Assembly: GCA_945878555.1 (NCBI GenBank)
Contig: CAMDWI010000002.1
Location: 124,001 to 188,000, forward strand
Direction of reading: 5' to 3'
Source: Klebsiella pneumoniae
Lineage (GTDB): Bacteria; Pseudomonadota; Gammaproteobacteria; Eutrophobiales; Eutrophobiaceae
DNA: 64,000 nt
Position 1 is the stretch's first letter, and each line of letters starts with the position of its first letter. The notes under the pieces were generated by a model that did not search any database, was not told the origin of the DNA, and saw only the letters and a program-made list of their open reading frames with translations. The position numbers and the translations under genes were made by a program. This document shows positions 17,862 through 31,520 of the stretch, piece by piece.

Positions 17862-19268
17862 TTGAATATCAAATCCACACACGACTACTACCAGAACAGC
17901 CCATCCGCACGCTGGCTCGCACTGGCCAGTATCAGCATCTCGAATTTTGTCGTCTCGGTGACGATGTCAGCGGTCAATGTGGCCGTTCCGATGATGGCGA
18001 AGGACCTCAGTGCCAATGCAATCCTGGTCAGTTGGGTGCCGGCCGCGTTTATGCTGGCAAATGCAATATTTCTGTTACCTGCGGGCAGGATGGCGGATAT
18101 ACACGGACGCAAGAAGATCTTCCTGACAGGCATGACGCTGTTTTCTGTGGCCTGTGTACTTGCCAATCTGGCCCCGAATATCGAACTACTGCTGGTAACA
18201 CGAGTACTTCAGGGTGTCGGTGGTGCGCTCGCATTTGCCACAGGTCTCGCCATCCTGATGTCTATCTTCTCCTCCAGCAACCGGGGCATGGCACTCGGCA
18301 TCGCGGCGGCCACTCTTTATCTGGGCCTGTCTCTCGGTCCCGTCATCGGTGGCTGGTTCACTGAACATTACGGGTGGCGTAGTGTATTCCTGTTCCCGGT
18401 TGTACTTGGCTTCATCTCGGTAACGATGACCGTGCTCCGCTTGAAAGGTGAATGGAAAAACGAGGGGGCACAAAAGGTTGACTGGTATGGCAGTCTGGTC
18501 TTTGGCGTCTGGAGCAGTGCGCTGTATATCGGAATCTCATTGATACCGGATCCGCTGGCCTTGGTACTCATCGTGACCGGTATGGCGGGGGCTGTCTATT
18601 TTTATTATCAGCAACTGGCCTCACCCAACCCGCTGATAAAATTCAAGGCGATCCTGCAAAACAGGGTGTTTTCACGCTCACTGATGGGCAACCTGTGTAT
18701 CTATTCGAGTAATTACCCGTTCGTGTTTCTGTTCAGTCTGTACCTGCAATATATCCAGGGTATGTCACCGGCGAACGCTGGCCAGATAATGGTGCTTCAA
18801 CCTATGATGATGGCGATCGTGGCACCCATCTCCGGCAGATTATCGGATACGTTTGAACCACGGTTCATCGCAACTACCGGATGTATTGTAATGGCCTGTG
18901 CGTTTGCCATGCTGCAGACAATCGATACCGATACCAGCATTACGCTTATCGCCATTGCCCTGATAACGCTTGGAATTGGATTTGGCCTGTTCACAACTCC
19001 TAACAACAACGCGGCTCTAAGTGCGATGGACAAGGAAAAACTCGGGATCGGCTCAGCCTTGCTGAACCTGGCGCGTGTATCCGGCAACATGATCGGTACG
19101 GCCACGGTGCTGCTACTGGTTACACTGTTTATAGGTCATGTACAGATCGAACCACCACTGTATCCTGCCCTGCTTACGCTGATACACGTGGCATTGGGCA
19201 TGTCGTGTGTATTAACGATATGGGGTGGGTGGTTTTCCTACTCTCGTGGACTGGTCAAGCAGGAATAG
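17862..19268 (+). CDS. MFS drug:H+ antiporter, DHA2 (EmrB/QacA-like)
   Basis: A 468-residue, multi-helix transporter of the 14-helix DHA2 type. It begins with a short cytoplasmic tail, then a first helix with VTMSAVNVAVPMM. The loop LPAGRMADIHGRKKIFLTG near residue 75 is the MFS motif A, and LYLGLSLGPVIGGWF near residue 145 corresponds to the antiporter motif C. The start is a TTG at 17862; no ATG is well placed and no convincing ribosome-binding site is seen, so the start is uncertain. No adaptor (EmrA) gene is nearby. Substrate unknown. Confidence 0.88.
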   Translation: MNIKSTHDYYQNSPSARWLALASISISNFVVSVTMSAVNVAVPMMAKDLSANAILVSWVPAAFMLANAIFLLPAGRMADIHGRKKIFLTGMTLFSVACVLANLAPNIELLLVTRVLQGVGGALAFATGLAILMSIFSSSNRGMALGIAAATLYLGLSLGPVIGGWFTEHYGWRSVFLFPVVLGFISVTMTVLRLKGEWKNEGAQKVDWYGSLVFGVWSSALYIGISLIPDPLALVLIVTGMAGAVYFYYQQLASPNPLIKFKAILQNRVFSRSLMGNLCIYSSNYPFVFLFSLYLQYIQGMSPANAGQIMVLQPMMMAIVAPISGRLSDTFEPRFIATTGCIVMACAFAMLQTIDTDTSITLIAIALITLGIGFGLFTTPNNNAALSAMDKEKLGIGSALLNLARVSGNMIGTATVLLLVTLFIGHVQIEPPLYPALLTLIHVALGMSCVLTIWGGWFSYSRGLVKQE

Positions 19269-19297
19269 TCAGTTACAACTTTCGCAACCTGACTATT
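19264..19297. terminator. Possible bidirectional terminator between MFS gene and rnt
   Basis: Perfect 9-bp inverted repeat AATAGTCAG (19264-19272) and CTGACTATT (19289-19297) in the 27-base convergent gap, overlapping both stop codons. The stem is AT-rich and lacks a good T-run, so its strength as a terminator is doubtful. Confidence 0.35.
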
Positions 19298-19916
19298 ATT
19301 TGCCGTTCCAGCGATTGACGATCATACAAAACAGTTCCGCTGTCTTTTCCGCATCATACATCGCCGAATGTGCCTCGGTACTGTTCCAGCCAAGACCGGC
19401 CGCCTCGGCAGCACGTGACAACACTGTCTGGCCGAAGGCGAGTCCGGCGAGTGTAACCGTATCAAACGTACTGAACGGATGAAACGGATTGCGTTTGATA
19501 CCGGTGCGCTCGACTGCCGCATTCAGAAAACCGAGATCAAACGAGGCATTATGGCCAACCAGTATCGCCCGTTTGCAACCATGATCCTTCATTTTCTGGC
19601 GGACCAGTCTGAACACGTCGTGCAGCGCATCTTTTTCCGATACGGAGATCTGTTTGCGAAACGGGTGTTCAGGATCGATGCCGGTGAAGGCCAGCGCGGC
19701 CTTGTCCAGATTGGCGCCCTCGAACGGATTCACATAACGGGTAATTGTCTCGTCAATAAACCAGTTACCCTGTTCATTCACGCCCACCATCACCGCCGAG
19801 ATCTCAAGCAATGCATCAGTTCTGGAATTAAATCCCCCTGTTTCGACATCGATCACAACCGGCAGATAACCGCGAAACCGGCTGGAAACAGCAGTATGCG
19901 TGGATTTCTCAGTCAT
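19296..19916 (-). CDS. rnt: Ribonuclease T
   Basis: A 206-residue DEDDh 3'-5' exoribonuclease that trims tRNA and other stable RNA 3' ends. The first motif is [10 protein letters not shown] (Asp and Glu), the second is [10 protein letters not shown], and the third is EAHSAMYDA with the DEDDh His and Asp. [16 protein letters not shown] is typical of RNase T. Length matches (about 215). Its start overlaps the pyrC stop by 8 bases, so the pair is likely co-transcribed as pyrC-rnt. Confidence 0.94.
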   Translation of the reverse strand: MTEKSTHTAVSSRFRGYLPVVIDVETGGFNSRTDALLEISAVMVGVNEQGNWFIDETITRYVNPFEGANLDKAALAFTGIDPEHPFRKQISVSEKDALHDVFRLVRQKMKDHGCKRAILVGHNASFDLGFLNAAVERTGIKRNPFHPFSTFDTVTLAGLAFGQTVLSRAAEAAGLGWNSTEAHSAMYDAEKTAELFCMIVNRWNGK

Positions 19917-20952
19917 GGGTCGCTACCAGTTTCCAGGGACAGGTCTCTCCGGCACGGAGCGGGATAATTTCACCATCGGCAAAGGGCAGTGAGGAAGGTA
20001 CCTCCCATTGCTGTCTGGCCAGTGTAATTGTCTGTCTGTTTACCGGCAATCCGTAAAAGCGGGCGCCATTGAGGCTCGCAAACGCCTCCAGTCTGTCCAG
20101 ACAGCCTGCGGTGTCGAAGACCTCGGCATACAATTCAATCGCACAGGGCGCAGAATAGATCCCGGCACAACCGCATGCAGTTTCCTTTGTTGACCGCGCA
20201 TGCGGGGCACTGTCAGTGCCTAGAAAGAAACGCGGGTTACCACCGGTCGCCGCCTGCACTATCGCCTGTCGGTGTTGTTCACGCTTGAGCACGGGCAGAC
20301 AATACATATGCGGGCGCAATCCACCCTTAAACAGGCTGTTACGGTTATAAAGCAGATGTTGAGGAGTGATAGTGGCCGCGATATTTGCCGATCCCTGGCC
20401 CACAAACTGGGCTGCTTGTGCTGTGGTGATATGCTCAAATACCAGTTTGAGCGCCATGAATCGCTTCAGCAGCGGGACCAGTACCTTGTCTATAAATACC
20501 TGTTCGCGGTCAAACATATCCACTGCAGGATCGGTCACCTCACCGTGTACCAGCAGCGGCACACCCCGCTGTTCCATGCGTTCCAGTACCTTGTATACCT
20601 TGTTGATCTCGGTGACGCCACGGTCAGAATTCGTCGTTGCACCGGCCGGGTAATACTTCAGGGCATGGACATATTCGCTGTCAGCGACAGCATCTATCTC
20701 TTCCGCACGGGTGTTATCCGTCAGATACAGTGTCATCAACGGTTCAAAGTGACTCTCAGCAGGCAATACCTGCAGGATGCGCTTTCGATAGGCAAGCGCC
20801 TGTTCGACCGTTGTCACTGGCGGGTTCAGGTTCGGCATGACCATCGCACGCGCAAACTGGCGTGCTGTCGGCGCTATCACACTGGCGAGTGCCGCACCAT
20901 CACGCAGATGCAGGTGCAGATCGTCCGGTCGAATGATTGTCAATGTATCCAT
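19909..20952 (-). CDS. pyrC: Dihydroorotase PyrC (class II)
   Basis: A 347-residue amidohydrolase that cyclises carbamoyl-aspartate to dihydroorotate in pyrimidine synthesis. Start at the ATG at 20952 ([22 protein letters not shown]); upstream codons lack homology. The two metal His are in HLHLRDG, the carboxylated Lys in [13 protein letters not shown], further His in LVHGE and VFEHITT, and the Asp in FLGTDSAPH. This is the about 345-residue E. coli-like class, active without association with PyrB. It overlaps rnt. Confidence 0.95.
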   Translation of the reverse strand: MDTLTIIRPDDLHLHLRDGAALASVIAPTARQFARAMVMPNLNPPVTTVEQALAYRKRILQVLPAESHFEPLMTLYLTDNTRAEEIDAVADSEYVHALKYYPAGATTNSDRGVTEINKVYKVLERMEQRGVPLLVHGEVTDPAVDMFDREQVFIDKVLVPLLKRFMALKLVFEHITTAQAAQFVGQGSANIAATITPQHLLYNRNSLFKGGLRPHMYCLPVLKREQHRQAIVQAATGGNPRFFLGTDSAPHARSTKETACGCAGIYSAPCAIELYAEVFDTAGCLDRLEAFASLNGARFYGLPVNRQTITLARQQWEVPSSLPFADGEIIPLRAGETCPWKLVATHD

Positions 20953-21079
20953 AATTATCCGGCAGTTTCGGGACTGGTTCAGGACGTGCAAGGTATCATA
21001 TAAGCCCGCATTTGTCTGATACACAAATGTTACTTGAAATAACCCTGTTTCCTTTTATCATAAATCAACCCTCTAATTA

Positions 21080-23556
<2,477 letters not shown>

Positions 23557-23570
23557 CCGGAGATACAGCC

Positions 23571-24083
23571 ATGATCAAATTTGAAGATTGCAGGCTGGGC
23601 GAGACCGACGAGGCGCTGGCTATCGATACCAGCGAGCAAGTGGCTCAGGTATCGCTGGAAATGATCAGGCAAGGGAAACGGACTCTCGACATTATCAGCC
23701 GGGAACTGGATCCGGCCATCTACAACACGGCAGAATTTACCTCAGCCGTCAAACAACTGGTATTACAAAGCCGCAACAGCAGGGTACGGATCCTGGTCCA
23801 CGAACCGTTACGGATTGCCAAACGCGGCCACCGCCTGGTGGATCTGGCAATGCACCTGAGTAGCTTCATCGATATCCGCGTACCTGACCGTGAATACGCC
23901 GACTTTAATGAATCCATACTCGTTGTCGATTCAACCGGTTACATCCACCGAATCAACGGTGATCGTTATGAGACCAAACTGAACTTCAACGATGGCAGAA
24001 CTTCGCGGATCCTGACCCGACAATTTGACGATATGTGGGAAAAGTCGAGAACGGATCAGAACTTCAAACGTACGCATATATGA
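23571..24083 (+). CDS. Conserved hypothetical protein (DUF7931-like, phospholipase D-like fold possible)
   Basis: A 170-residue cytoplasmic protein with no signal peptide. Its pattern (SLEMIRQGKRTLDIISRELDPAIY, then LVLQSRNSRVRILVHEPLRIAKRGHRLVDLA, then ESILVVDSTGYIHR) looks like a short relative of the DUF7931 family often found next to purB in gammaproteobacteria. The alternation resembles one half of a phospholipase D-like fold, but the HKD catalytic motif is absent, so a catalytic role is not claimed. It follows purB by 14 bases and overlaps the next gene by four bases (ATGA), indicating translational coupling. Confidence 0.7.
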   Translation: MIKFEDCRLGETDEALAIDTSEQVAQVSLEMIRQGKRTLDIISRELDPAIYNTAEFTSAVKQLVLQSRNSRVRILVHEPLRIAKRGHRLVDLAMHLSSFIDIRVPDREYADFNESILVVDSTGYIHRINGDRYETKLNFNDGRTSRILTRQFDDMWEKSRTDQNFKRTHI

Positions 24084-24943
24084 TCCGATATGTAATCGTC
24101 CTGCTGTTGTACCTGTTTAGCTTCTCCCTGTCCGCACAACAACTTAAACTTGAAATCATCCCGTTAAATCACAGCACCACGGACACGGTGGTTCCTGTCA
24201 TCAGACCTTTACTTGCCCCGGGTGGTAGTGTCAGTGGCATGAACAACCAGCTGATTGTGAAAACCACACCTGCCAATCTGGTCGAGATTAAACAGTTACT
24301 TGAAACGCTGGATCGACCGCTGCGCAGCCTGATGATTACTGTACAACAGGGCATTGATCGTTCCGAATATCTGCAAGGGGGTGCGGTTAGTGGGACCGTC
24401 GGCTCCGGTAATGTGACACTCAACAACCGGACCGGCCAGCCTTCGCCTGGTGGTGTGGTTTTATCCGGCAGGGACGGCAACGGCAACATCATTCAATACA
24501 ACGGATCAAACTCACAAAAAAATAATGTCAGTAATAACACCTACTCGGTGCAGACACTTGAGGGTGAACCGGCCTATATCCAGACCGGTCAGTCTGTCCC
24601 GGTACCAAACCGCAACACCGTTATCACCCGTAACGGAGTGGTTATCCAGGATGGCACGGAATACCGCGATGCCAGTTCCGGTTTTTATGTACTACCCCGC
24701 ATCAACGGCAACAATGTCACACTGATGGTCGCCCCACGCCAGAGCTCAGTCAATCCTGGTCGGGCCCCGACATTCGATTTACAAAGTGTCCAGACCACCG
24801 TCACTGGCCGACTGGGTGAATGGATACAGATAGGCGGTCTGGATCAGTCCAGCTCCGCTAACCGGCAAATACCCGGCGGATCAAACAGTCGCCAGCTAAA
24901 CGAGCTACGATCAGTACTGATAAAAGTTGAAGAAATTCGGTAA
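24080..24943 (+). CDS. Secretin-like periplasmic protein lacking the pore domain end
   Basis: About 287 residues from the ATG at 24080, which overlaps the previous stop; the frame is open further upstream inside the preceding gene. A signal peptide ([17 protein letters not shown]) leads into an N1-type secretin domain ([56 protein letters not shown]). After a Gly/Asn/Ser-rich linker comes a segment like the start of the secretin beta domain ([34 protein letters not shown]). The usual C-terminal membrane-spanning strands are missing, and no secretion genes are nearby. Its role is unknown. Confidence 0.75.
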   Translation: MIRYVIVLLLYLFSFSLSAQQLKLEIIPLNHSTTDTVVPVIRPLLAPGGSVSGMNNQLIVKTTPANLVEIKQLLETLDRPLRSLMITVQQGIDRSEYLQGGAVSGTVGSGNVTLNNRTGQPSPGGVVLSGRDGNGNIIQYNGSNSQKNNVSNNTYSVQTLEGEPAYIQTGQSVPVPNRNTVITRNGVVIQDGTEYRDASSGFYVLPRINGNNVTLMVAPRQSSVNPGRAPTFDLQSVQTTVTGRLGEWIQIGGLDQSSSANRQIPGGSNSRQLNELRSVLIKVEEIR

Positions 24944-24996
24944 ACTGTCGACCTGAACAGCCCGACATTCAACTTTTATTGCAGGAATCCAGATTA

Positions 24997-27900
24997 ATGC
25001 TCGTATTCCGCGGCGAACCCGCATTTTCACCGTTTCGCATCGAAAAAAAGCGTGCTACGCTCGGACAGATTTGTGCCGGACTCCGGCAAATCCAGACCGA
25101 ATATATCTATCTGGTCAACAATACGGCGACACTGTCAGCAGCTGACATCAGCAAACTGGAAAACCTGCTACAAGCACAGCATCAGGCCGACGGTGCTTCC
25201 TGGCCGGAACATGCGCTACTGGTAGCTCCTCGACCGGGCACAATTTCACCCTGGTCGAGCAAGGCCAGTGATATTGTCCACCATTGTGGACTATCTCAGG
25301 TCAAACGGGTTGAACGCGGGCTTATCTGGCAGTTCGGTTTTGAAACGGGATACAGTCCGGATGCGCCCACGCTGACGGCGTTAAAAGGACTCATCCATGA
25401 CCGGATGACACAAACCGTATTATCCAGCCTGAGTAGTGCAGATTCGCTGTTCCAGGCCGGTCAGCCCAAACCATTGAAACATATCGACCTGCTCGGTACA
25501 GGCAAGCAGGCCTTGGTTACAGCAAACAAGGTCATGGGCCTCGCGTTGTCAGTAGATGAAATTGATTATCTGGATCAGGCGTTCACCGCGCTGGGACGTA
25601 ATCCTTCGGATGTAGAGCTGATGATGTTTGCGCAGGCCAACTCCGAGCACTGTCGACATAAAATATTCAATGCCGACTGGACGATAGATGATACCACCAT
25701 GCCGGACTCACTGTTCGGCATGATACGAACGACCCACGCACACGCCCCGGGCCGCGTTATGTCTGCGTACAAGGACAATGCGGCAGTCATGCGCGGATAT
25801 TCCGCATCACGATTCTTCCCGGATCCGGCTGACAGTACCTATCGTTATCATGCTGAAGATGTAAACATCCTGATGAAGGTAGAAACCCATAACCATCCAA
25901 CAGCGATTGCGCCCTTCCCCGGTGCGGCGACCGGCTCAGGTGGCGAGATCCGGGATGAGTCGGCAACGGGCACCGGCGCCAAACCAAAGGCCGGTATGAC
26001 CGGGTTTACCGTCTCCAATCTGCAGTTACCCCAGCTGCCACAAGAATGGGAGATCGGCACCGGTAAACCGGGCCGGATAGTCAGTGCGCTCGACATCATG
26101 ATCGATGGACCACTCGGTGCTGCCGCATTTAATAACGAATTTGGTCGCCCGGCACTCTGCGGGTACTTCCGCAGTTATGAACAACCCATACCCGGCACCC
26201 AGGCTGTATTCGGTTATCATAAACCCATCATGCTTGCGGGCGGCTATGGTGCGATTCGCACGATGCATGTTGAAAAGAAACCGATCCTGGCCGGGGCAAA
26301 ACTGGTTGTGCTCGGTGGTCCTGCGATGTTGATTGGACTGGGGGGTGGCGCGGCCTCGTCTGTCGCCTCCGGCCTCGGCGATGCTGATCTGGATTTTGCC
26401 TCGGTGCAGCGGGAGAACCCGGAGATGGAGCGACGCTGTCAGGAAGTGATAGACCGCTGCTGGGCACTCGGTGAGGACAACCCGATAGTCTCGATCCACG
26501 ATGTCGGTGCAGGCGGTCTCTCCAATGCATTGCCCGAACTCATACACCAGGGTAACCGCGGAGCACTGTTTCATATGCGCGCTATCCCGAATGACGACCC
26601 GGGCATGTCGCCGATGGAGCTCTGGTGCAACGAATCGCAGGAACGCTATGTGCTCGCGATCAGGCCGGATGCGATCGAAACATTTACGGCCCTGTGCCAG
26701 CGTGAACGTGCCCCGTTTGCCCTACTGGGAGAGGCCGATGATAGCGGCCAGTTACAGTTGCATGATTCGGTATTTGATAACAAGCCGATCGACATGCCAT
26801 TGAATGTGCTGCTGGGCAAACCACCCCGTATGAGCCGCCAGGTCAAACGTCACCCGTTTGCGGGCAAACCGCTGCAACTGGACAAGGTTTCTATCGCAGA
26901 GGCGATCTCGCGTCTGCTGCAATTGCCGACGATCGCTGACAAACGTTTCCTGATTACAATTGGTGATCGCAGCGTGTCCGGTCTGGTCGCGCGTGATCAG
27001 ATGGTCGGCCCCTGGCAGACCCCCGTGGCCGATTGTGCCGTGACCGCCAGCAGTTACGATGCGCTGGTGGGTGAGGCGATGTCCACCGGTGAACGCTCAC
27101 CGGTCGCGGCGCTGAATGCACCGGCTTCAGGCAGGCTGGCACTGGCAGAGGCGATCACCAATATCTCTGCGGCAAGGATACTGAAGCTGGAGGATATCGC
27201 ACTGTCTGCCAACTGGATGGCCGCCTGCGGCCAGCCTGGCGAGGATGTAAAACTGTATGAAACTGTCGATGCGGTGGCGACCCTTGCCCGTGCACTGAAT
27301 ATTCCTATACCGGTCGGCAAGGATTCGCTGTCGATGAATACGGTGTGGAAAGAAGGTGAACAACAAAAGCAGGTATATTCTCCCCTGTCCGTCAACATTA
27401 CTGCATTCGCCCCGGTCGCCGACATACGCAAGGTCCGGACACCGCAATTGCAGATGCAAGCGGACAGCTGTCTGTTATTGATCGACCTGTCCGCCGGGCG
27501 CAATCGCCTTGGCGGATCCTGTCTGGCCCAGGTTTTTAACCAGTTCGGTGAGCATACCGCCGATCTTGATAACCCCGCCCTGCTCTCCGGGTTTTTCCAG
27601 GCGATACAGTTATTGAATGAGACCGGACATATCCTCGCGTATCACGATCGATCTGACGGTGGGCTGTTTGTCACCGTTTGTGAAATGGCCTTTGCCGGGC
27701 ACCTGGGTGTGGATATCCAGATAAAGTCAGACAACAACGGGGTCTTCGCACAATTGTTTAGTGAAGAGCCAGGTGCAGTCATCCAGATTAACAACGCGCA
27801 TAAAGAGAGTGTGTTGCAGGCATTTTATAACGCTGGTTTGCGCAGTGAACATCTGCACGAGATCGGTCTGCCGAATGCTAACAAGACAATCACAATTTCG

Positions 27901-28875
27901 AATTCGGGCAAGCCGATCTATAGCGAACAGCTGGCCATGCTCCACCGCCTGTGGTCATCCACATCAAACAACATACAGCAGCTGCGTGACAATCCAGACT
28001 GTGCTCGCGAAGAGCTGGAAACGCTGCTCGACATGAACGATCCTGGCCTGTTTATTTCTGTACCGGCATCGGTAATCCGACGAGACGCACCGGCCATCAA
28101 TACCGGCGCTCGCCCGCGTATCGCCATATTGCGCGAACAGGGCGTCAACGGGCAGGTGGAAATGGCGGCGGCATTTACCCGGGCCGGCTTTGATTGCATA
28201 GACGTCCATACCAATGACCTGATCAACAATACCGTCGCCCTGGAATCATTCAAAGGCTTTGTTGCCTGTGGTGGATTTTCCTATGGAGACGTGCTCGGTG
28301 CGGGTGGTGGCTGGGCAAAATCAATATTGTATAACCCTGCCCTGCGCAACAGTTTCCAGCAATTTTTAAATCGCACGGATACCTTTGGTCTGGGTGTGTG
28401 TAATGGCTGCCAGATGTTGTCACAGATACGAGAACTCGTGCCGGGCGCCGATCACTGGCCCGATTTTGTCAGAAACCGTTCCGAGCAGTTCGAGGCACGC
28501 CTGGTCATGGCTGAAGTGATGCAATCACCCTCTATTTTTACCGCAGGTATGGCAGGTGCATATGTGCCGGTAGTCGTGGCCCACGGCGAAGGCAGGGTAC
28601 GTTTCAAACCCGGTCAGGATGCCGGTAAGAGCTTGCCGATTATGCGCTTTACCGATAACGCTCGCCAGCCAACAGAACACTACCCGGCCAACCCGAACGG
28701 CTCACCCGGCGGCATGACCGGCTTTACCACAACAGACGGGCGGTTCTCCATCATGATGCCGCATCCGGAACGCGTCTTTCTGACCCGTCAGCTCTCTTAT
28801 ATCCCGACAGACTGGCCGCATGAAGAAACACCGTGGATGTGGATGTTCCACAATGCCCGGAACTGGGTAAAATAG
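24997..28875 (+). CDS. purL: Phosphoribosylformylglycinamidine synthase PurL (large single-chain type)
   Basis: About 1292 residues, the long proteobacterial PurL that makes FGAM from FGAR, ATP and glutamine. The N-terminal PurS-like domain (to about residue 145) is followed by a linker, two AIRS-like ATP-binding halves ([12 protein letters not shown] near residue 290, then [11 protein letters not shown] near 880) and a C-terminal class I glutaminase with nucleophile Cys in [10 protein letters not shown] near residue 1130 and the His/Glu in MPHPERVF near 1255. Start at the ATG at 24997 with AGGA upstream; a TTG 18 bases earlier is less likely. Confidence 0.95.
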   Translation: MLVFRGEPAFSPFRIEKKRATLGQICAGLRQIQTEYIYLVNNTATLSAADISKLENLLQAQHQADGASWPEHALLVAPRPGTISPWSSKASDIVHHCGLSQVKRVERGLIWQFGFETGYSPDAPTLTALKGLIHDRMTQTVLSSLSSADSLFQAGQPKPLKHIDLLGTGKQALVTANKVMGLALSVDEIDYLDQAFTALGRNPSDVELMMFAQANSEHCRHKIFNADWTIDDTTMPDSLFGMIRTTHAHAPGRVMSAYKDNAAVMRGYSASRFFPDPADSTYRYHAEDVNILMKVETHNHPTAIAPFPGAATGSGGEIRDESATGTGAKPKAGMTGFTVSNLQLPQLPQEWEIGTGKPGRIVSALDIMIDGPLGAAAFNNEFGRPALCGYFRSYEQPIPGTQAVFGYHKPIMLAGGYGAIRTMHVEKKPILAGAKLVVLGGPAMLIGLGGGAASSVASGLGDADLDFASVQRENPEMERRCQEVIDRCWALGEDNPIVSIHDVGAGGLSNALPELIHQGNRGALFHMRAIPNDDPGMSPMELWCNESQERYVLAIRPDAIETFTALCQRERAPFALLGEADDSGQLQLHDSVFDNKPIDMPLNVLLGKPPRMSRQVKRHPFAGKPLQLDKVSIAEAISRLLQLPTIADKRFLITIGDRSVSGLVARDQMVGPWQTPVADCAVTASSYDALVGEAMSTGERSPVAALNAPASGRLALAEAITNISAARILKLEDIALSANWMAACGQPGEDVKLYETVDAVATLARALNIPIPVGKDSLSMNTVWKEGEQQKQVYSPLSVNITAFAPVADIRKVRTPQLQMQADSCLLLIDLSAGRNRLGGSCLAQVFNQFGEHTADLDNPALLSGFFQAIQLLNETGHILAYHDRSDGGLFVTVCEMAFAGHLGVDIQIKSDNNGVFAQLFSEEPGAVIQINNAHKESVLQAFYNAGLRSEHLHEIGLPNANKTITISNSGKPIYSEQLAMLHRLWSSTSNNIQQLRDNPDCAREELETLLDMNDPGLFISVPASVIRRDAPAINTGARPRIAILREQGVNGQVEMAAAFTRAGFDCIDVHTNDLINNTVALESFKGFVACGGFSYGDVLGAGGGWAKSILYNPALRNSFQQFLNRTDTFGLGVCNGCQMLSQIRELVPGADHWPDFVRNRSEQFEARLVMAEVMQSPSIFTAGMAGAYVPVVVAHGEGRVRFKPGQDAGKSLPIMRFTDNARQPTEHYPANPNGSPGGMTGFTTTDGRFSIMMPHPERVFLTRQLSYIPTDWPHEETPWMWMFHNARNWVK

Positions 28876-28939
28876 GACTGACCGAACTGAATTACTGTTA
28901 TGCTGTCCCACATAAACAGCCCGGACGGAGGATAGTTGA

Positions 28940-29893
28940 ATGCTTATCAGGTACCCGACAGATATCAAACCCTCGGAGATCACCAGCAAGACGGATTATC
29001 TCAATCGGCGCAAATTTATCCAGGGCAGCCTGGGTGCCGGACTGGCACTGGCGAACAGCAGCCTGCTGCTGCACTCACCGAGTGCGCAAGCCGGTACTCC
29101 ATTAGCAGATGTAATTAAAAGTCCGCTGTCTACCACAGGTGAAACACTGACCCCTTTCGAGGCGGTTACCACCTATAATAATTTTTACGAGTTCGGAACT
29201 GCAAAGGAAGATCCGGCGGAAAATTCCGGCAATTTCAAGCCGCGACCATGGTCAGTGTCAGTAGAGGGCGAATGCAACAAGCCTGGCACCTATAATCTGG
29301 AAGATATCGTCAAACCCCACAAGCTGGAAGAACGTATCTATCGGCTGCGCTGTGTCGAGGCCTGGTCAATGGTTATACCCTGGGTAGGGATCCCCCTGGC
29401 AGAGGTTTTAAAACGGTTTGAACCAAATGCTGATGCTAAATATGTCGCATTTACCACCATAATGCGACCGGAAGAAATGCCGGGGCAACGTTATGATGTG
29501 CTCGACTGGCCGTACGTTGAGGGACTCAGGATCGATGAGGCCATGAACCCATTGACCATACTCGCGGTTGGTCTGTACGGAGAAGAACTACCTAACCAGA
29601 ATGGTGCACCACTCAGACTGGTCGTGCCGTGGAAATATGGATTCAAAAGTATCAAGTCGATAGTAAAGATCCGATTTACCAGCAAGGAACCGCCTACCTC
29701 GTGGAATCTTTCTGCACCGCGAGAGTACGGATTTTATTCAAATGTGAATCCCGAGGTTGATCACCCGCGCTGGAGTCAGGCCAAGGAACGTCGTATAGGC
29801 AGTTTCCTTAAACAGGACACATTGATGTTCAACGGTTATGCGGACCAGGTCGCCTCGCTGTATGCGGGCATGAATCTGAAACGGAATTTCTGA
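28940..29893 (+). CDS. msrP: Methionine-sulfoxide reductase catalytic subunit MsrP, copy 1
   Basis: A 317-residue molybdopterin-dependent periplasmic reductase that repairs both diastereomers of Met-sulfoxide in envelope proteins. A twin-arginine signal peptide ([13 protein letters not shown]) leads the protein. The Mo-ligand Cys is in [11 protein letters not shown] near residue 138; the C-terminal half ([35 protein letters not shown]) matches E. coli YedY. GGAGG precedes the ATG. It is followed 24 bases later by a second msrP and then msrQ, so the three form one operon. Confidence 0.94.
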   Translation: MLIRYPTDIKPSEITSKTDYLNRRKFIQGSLGAGLALANSSLLLHSPSAQAGTPLADVIKSPLSTTGETLTPFEAVTTYNNFYEFGTAKEDPAENSGNFKPRPWSVSVEGECNKPGTYNLEDIVKPHKLEERIYRLRCVEAWSMVIPWVGIPLAEVLKRFEPNADAKYVAFTTIMRPEEMPGQRYDVLDWPYVEGLRIDEAMNPLTILAVGLYGEELPNQNGAPLRLVVPWKYGFKSIKSIVKIRFTSKEPPTSWNLSAPREYGFYSNVNPEVDHPRWSQAKERRIGSFLKQDTLMFNGYADQVASLYAGMNLKRNF

Positions 29894-29917
29894 GGTTTGC
29901 TACCTGGAAATTGAACG

Positions 29918-30874
29918 ATGCTGATTAAGAAACCAGACCTGATCAAGCCCTCGGAAATCACCAGCCAGTCAGCGTATCTTTCGCGTCGCCAGTTTATCAA
30001 ATCCACCCTACATGCCGGAATGGCGGGTACGGTCGTCAGCAGTGGTCTGTTGCCTGTTACACAGACCGAGGCCGCCATACTGGACAACGTGGTCAAAAGC
30101 CCCCTGTCTGATAACCGGGAACAGCTGACCGACCTTGAGTCCATCCGTACCTACAACAACTTTCTGGAATTCGGCAACGACAAGAAAGATGCCTCGAAAC
30201 ATGCCGGCAAACTGACTATCCACCCGTGGAGCATTTCTGTTGATGGCGAGTGCAACAAACCCGGTGTGTTCAATCTGGAAGATATTATCAGGCCGCACCA
30301 ACTGGAAGAGCGGATCTATCGACTGCGCTGTATTGAGGCCTGGTCTATGGTGATCCCGTGGACAGGGGTTCCGCTCGCGGACGTACTAAAACGCTTTGAA
30401 CCCAACTCCAGTGCAAAATTCGTTACCTTTACCACGCTTCATCGTCCGGAAGAAATGCCCGGCCAGAAAAATAACCGGAATCTTAAGTGGCCCTATCTGG
30501 AAGGGTTGCGTATTGATGAAGCAATGCACCCATTGTCCATACTGGCTGTCGGATTGTATGGCGAGGAACTGATGAACCAGAACGGCGCCCCCATCCGGCT
30601 GGTTGTGCCATGGAAATACGGGATCAAGAGTATCAAATCGATCGTCAGGATCAGTTTTGTACGTGAACTGCCCCCGACTATCTGGACGCAATTTGATCCA
30701 AAGGAGTTCGGTTTCTATTCGAATGTAAATCCAGAGGTCGACCACCCTCGCTGGAGTCAGGCCAAGGAACGACGGATTGGTAATCTGCTCAAACAGGATA
30801 CCCTGATGTTCAACGGCTATGCTGATCAGGTCGCATCCATGTATAGCGGCATGGATTTACAACTCAACTTTTAA
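29918..30874 (+). CDS. msrP: Methionine-sulfoxide reductase catalytic subunit MsrP, copy 2
   Basis: A 318-residue tandem paralogue of the preceding gene: roughly three quarters of the aligned C-terminal residues are the same, including the start ([12 protein letters not shown]). It has its own twin-arginine signal ([13 protein letters not shown]) and the Mo-ligand Cys in [11 protein letters not shown]. The main differences fall in the signal peptide, the segment around residues 185-195, and the stretch after KSIVRISF. Both copies look intact. msrQ begins 6 bases after its stop, so copy 2 is the one directly coupled to the membrane subunit. Confidence 0.94.
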   Translation: MLIKKPDLIKPSEITSQSAYLSRRQFIKSTLHAGMAGTVVSSGLLPVTQTEAAILDNVVKSPLSDNREQLTDLESIRTYNNFLEFGNDKKDASKHAGKLTIHPWSISVDGECNKPGVFNLEDIIRPHQLEERIYRLRCIEAWSMVIPWTGVPLADVLKRFEPNSSAKFVTFTTLHRPEEMPGQKNNRNLKWPYLEGLRIDEAMHPLSILAVGLYGEELMNQNGAPIRLVVPWKYGIKSIKSIVRISFVRELPPTIWTQFDPKEFGFYSNVNPEVDHPRWSQAKERRIGNLLKQDTLMFNGYADQVASMYSGMDLQLNF

Positions 30875-30880
30875 TCCGCC

Positions 30881-31477
30881 ATGAAAGTATCCGTTAAACC
30901 GGCAGTATTCATACTGTCACTCGTTCCGGCTGCCCTGCTGACATACTACGGATTTACCGGACAATTAACGGCAAACCCGATTGAATTCATCACCCATTAC
31001 ACCGGCGACTGGGCACTTTACTTCCTGCTCATCACCCTGGCTGTAACCCCACTCCGGGTAATAACAGGCAATATTGCCGTGAATCGATACCGGCGCATGC
31101 TTGGTTTGTTTGCGTTTTTTTATGCCTGTCTGCACGTTATGACCTATTTTGTACTGGACCAGTTTTTTGATGTTGAAGCTATCATCAACGACATTGTGAA
31201 GAGACCGTATATCACCGTCGGCTTCAGCGCATTCGTGTTACTGCTGCCACTGGCCCTGACCTCTACCCGTAACATGGTCATGCGTCTCGGCAAACGCTGG
31301 CGACAACTGCATTCACTGGTTTACCCGCTGACCGGGCTCGCCCTCCTGCACTACTTCTGGCTGGTCAAGGCAGATACGCGTACTCCGATCCTGCTGGGAC
31401 TGATCTTTACCCTGTTGATGCTCCTTCGAACCACCTGGTTTAAACAGGCCAGGAATCGCTTCGCTGCTACACTTTAA
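30881..31477 (+). CDS. msrQ: Heme b quinol-dependent membrane subunit MsrQ
   Basis: A 198-residue inner-membrane protein of the ferric reductase-like/YedZ family that passes electrons from quinones to MsrP. About six hydrophobic helices are visible. The heme-ligand His candidates lie in FYACLHVMTYF near residue 88, QLHSLVYPL near 147 and LALLHYFW near 158. Length matches E. coli MsrQ (about 211). Follows the two msrP copies with a 6-base gap; whether one MsrQ serves both is an open question. Confidence 0.93.
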   Translation: MKVSVKPAVFILSLVPAALLTYYGFTGQLTANPIEFITHYTGDWALYFLLITLAVTPLRVITGNIAVNRYRRMLGLFAFFYACLHVMTYFVLDQFFDVEAIINDIVKRPYITVGFSAFVLLLPLALTSTRNMVMRLGKRWRQLHSLVYPLTGLALLHYFWLVKADTRTPILLGLIFTLLMLLRTTWFKQARNRFAATL

Positions 31478-31520
31478 GTACTTGTGATTCCTGACATTTT
31501 ATAGAAAGTGCGTTAATCTG

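Noticed and set aside
20272-21003. 243-codon plus-strand reading frame opposite pyrC
   Set aside because: Antisense shadow of pyrC; no ribosome-binding site and no family resemblance.
26026-26574. 182-codon minus-strand reading frame inside purL
   Set aside because: Shadow of the conserved purL coding frame with His/Arg-rich random composition.
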